Shown here piece by piece: positions 6,320 through 7,782 of a stretch of DNA of 7,782 nucleotides. A program made the translations under genes and the position numbers. Each line of letters opens with the position of its first letter. The stretch's first letter is position 1. Source of the stretch: Croceibacterium_A sp039927815 (GTDB taxonomy: Bacteria; Pseudomonadota; Alphaproteobacteria; Sphingomonadales; Sphingomonadaceae). The notes below the pieces were generated by a model. That model was not told the origin of the DNA. It was given only the letters and a program-made list of their open reading frames with translations, and made no database searches. The DNA is taken from contig JBDSUJ010000007.1 of NCBI GenBank assembly GCA_039927815.1, positions 1 through 7,782 of the forward strand. Reading direction: 5' to 3'.

Positions 6320-7378
6320 ATGAAGCTGCGCCTGCTTGCTGCTGCGCTGGCCCTATGCTGTTCCGGGCCGTTGCTATTTTCCGAACCGGCCCTGGCGGGC
6401 GATCCCGTGCCCTCGGCCAGGGATTATCCCACCCCGCCTGCAAGCTGGCATGTCAAGCGAACCGCCTGGGGCGATCCTGACCTGCGCGGGATGTGGCCGG
6501 TCGATTACCTCTCGCCCACCCCGCGCGAGCGGCCCGCGGATGCGGGCACCCGCACCGAATTGACCGACAGCGAATACCAGGAACGACTCAAGGCGGCGCA
6601 GGACCGAATTGGCCTGCTCCCCGCGCAGGAAAAGCTCGGCATTCTCGGCATGGGCAGCTGGACCGAAATCGGCCTGCCGCTCCACCAGACCTCGATGGTC
6701 ACCGTGCCCGCAAACGGCCGCTACCCCGCGCTGACGGCGGAAGGCAGCAGGGCCAAGGCAGCGGTGCACGATTCGTGGAATACCCAGGTGTTCGATTCGC
6801 TCAACGACTTCGGCAACTGGGACCGCTGCCTGACGCGGGGTCTGCCCGGTTCGCTCCTGCCGGGGGCGTACAACATGGGCATCCGCGTGATGCAAAGCCC
6901 CGGCTTGGTGGTCATGGCGATCGAGATGGTCCACGAAACGCGCTTCATCTACCTTGACGGGCGCACACCGCCGCCGGCAAGCGTGACCAACTACCTGGGC
7001 TTTTCGCGCGGCCACTGGGACGGTGGAACGCTGGTGATCGAAACCACTAACTTCACTCCCGGGATGAGCAATGGCGTCACCCCCAACAGCGCCCAGATGA
7101 AGCTGACCGAGCGATTGACCCCCACTGGACCGGACCAGATGCGCTACGAAGCGTGGGTGGAGGATCCGGTGATGCTGACTGCACCCTATAAGATCGATAT
7201 GCCGTGGAAGCGCAATTCGAAGTACAAATTCTTCGAATATGCCTGCCACGAAGGGAACGTGCAGGTGCGCGGCTATATCACCGCAACCAGTCCGCGGTTC
7301 GCGACCATGCGTGAGGCGCTGTGGGCTAAGCAGGGTGAAAAGCCGACCGATCCCTTACCGACGCCAAGAGCGCAGTAG
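6320..7378 (+). CDS. Secreted protein of an uncharacterised family
   Basis: A 352-residue protein with an N-terminal Sec-type signal peptide: basic start MKLR, a hydrophobic stretch from 5 to about 20, and a likely cleavage after ALA at 24-26. There is no good lipobox around Cys13/Cys14. The mature part carries WGDPDLRGMW (50-59), WDRCLTRGLPG (167-177), SRGHWDGGTLVIETTNF (229-245) and EYACHEGN (306-313). I recognise this pattern from many hypothetical exported proteins of sphingomonads and Acidobacteria, but no function is established. GGGGAGA lies about 6 bases before ATG 6320. Its position in the dioxygenase operon suggests a periplasmic job linked to the same substrate, for example binding or prior modification. 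This is unproven. Confidence 0.88.
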   Translation: MKLRLLAAALALCCSGPLLFSEPALAGDPVPSARDYPTPPASWHVKRTAWGDPDLRGMWPVDYLSPTPRERPADAGTRTELTDSEYQERLKAAQDRIGLLPAQEKLGILGMGSWTEIGLPLHQTSMVTVPANGRYPALTAEGSRAKAAVHDSWNTQVFDSLNDFGNWDRCLTRGLPGSLLPGAYNMGIRVMQSPGLVVMAIEMVHETRFIYLDGRTPPPASVTNYLGFSRGHWDGGTLVIETTNFTPGMSNGVTPNSAQMKLTERLTPTGPDQMRYEAWVEDPVMLTAPYKIDMPWKRNSKYKFFEYACHEGNVQVRGYITATSPRFATMREALWAKQGEKPTDPLPTPRAQ

Positions 7379-7396
7379 GCCGGCGACCCGCGGCCG

Positions 7397-7782
7397 ATGA
7401 AGTGGGCGTATCACATCACCCGCGTGGTGTTCGGCGGGTGGTGGCTGTTTTCGGGCCTGATGCACTTCCTGTGGCCGCAGTTGCAACCGCTCGGCGATTA
7501 ACCGGCGGCCATCGCCTTCACCAGGGCGCTTATGGCGAGCGGTCTGTTCAACTGGGTCAAGGTAATCGAGGTCGTACTCGGCCTGACGATGCTCGCCAAC
7601 CGCGCGATGCCGCTGACGGTCATCGCGGTCATCCCGCTCAACGTGGTGATCGTATACTGGAACCTGGTGCTCGACCGCGGCGCGGTCGAATGGACCTTTG
7701 GAGCGCTGTCGATCGCGTTCAACGCGATTCTGGTTTGGCCGTGGCGGCGCTATTTCTGGCCACTCATCATTTGGCGAGGCCG
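7397..7782 (+). pseudogene. DoxX-like membrane protein gene interrupted by an in-frame TAA (partial at right edge)
   Basis: Reading from ATG 7397 gives MKWAYHITRVVFGGWWLFSG and on to residue 34, then TAA (7499-7501). The same frame then stays open to the window edge, with coherent protein: AFTRALMASGLFNWVKVIEV, LNVVIVYWNLVLDRG, VEWTFGALSIAFNAILVWPW and RRYFWPL. Four membrane segments are apparent at codons of about 8-26, 53-68, 72-92 and 99-117, as in small DoxX/DoxD-like proteins of unknown function. Because both sides of the stop belong to one protein in one frame, this looks like a nonsense mutation or a base-call error rather than two genes. A restart at ATG 7532 would lose TM1. There is no clear ribosome-binding site, and the gene sits 18 bases after the secreted-protein gene, probably in the same operon. 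Confidence 0.75.

Noticed and set aside
4701..6443. Long open frame on the minus strand (580 codons) across the dioxygenase gene
   Set aside because: It is fully antisense to a well-supported dioxygenase and runs into the marR promoter. The Arg/His/Gly-rich translation is typical of shadow frames in GC-rich DNA.

Overview
The window looks like a catabolic island from a GC-rich alphaproteobacterium, most likely a sphingomonad (Novosphingobium, Sphingobium or a relative). The pointers are the high GC content, a lignostilbene-dioxygenase-type enzyme very like those of Novosphingobium and Sphingobium, and the accompanying set of aromatic-degradation genes. The genus call is an inference. No rRNA, tRNA, CRISPR array, insertion sequence or integrase is visible. 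The window is almost fully coding: the two longest gaps are short divergent promoter regions of 83 and 92 bases.

Layout. Left block, minus strand: a short-chain dehydrogenase (1628-873) followed after 4 bases by a VAO/4-cresol-dehydrogenase-type flavoprotein (868 to the left edge, C-terminal half cut off). Facing away from it on the plus strand are a two-part NTF2-like/DUF8021-type protein (1712-2572) and an AAHS-type MFS transporter (2569-3798), overlapping by GTGA. The MFS gene converges on a minus-strand pair: a MarR regulator (4707-4213) and a small SnoaL-like protein (4216-3788), overlapping by ATGA. Divergent from marR on the plus strand are a carotenoid-cleavage-oxygenase-family stilbene dioxygenase (4800-6287), a secreted protein of an uncharacterised family (6320-7378), and a DoxX-like membrane protein (7397 to the right edge) carrying an in-frame TAA.

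How the parts may work together (inference). The MFS carrier would import a lignin-derived or plant-derived phenolic. The flavoprotein would oxidise a para-substituted phenol at the benzylic carbon and the SDR would oxidise the resulting alcohol. One or both NTF2-fold proteins could act as cofactor-free lyases or isomerases that form a stilbene, as LdpA does for diarylpropanes. The dioxygenase would then cleave the stilbene C=C bond to two aromatic aldehydes. MarR probably senses the substrate or an aldehyde product and controls its own divergent promoter. It may also control the SDR/NTF2 promoter, where a perfect 12-base palindrome resembles a site in the marR/dioxygenase gap. The substrate is not determined by the sequence.
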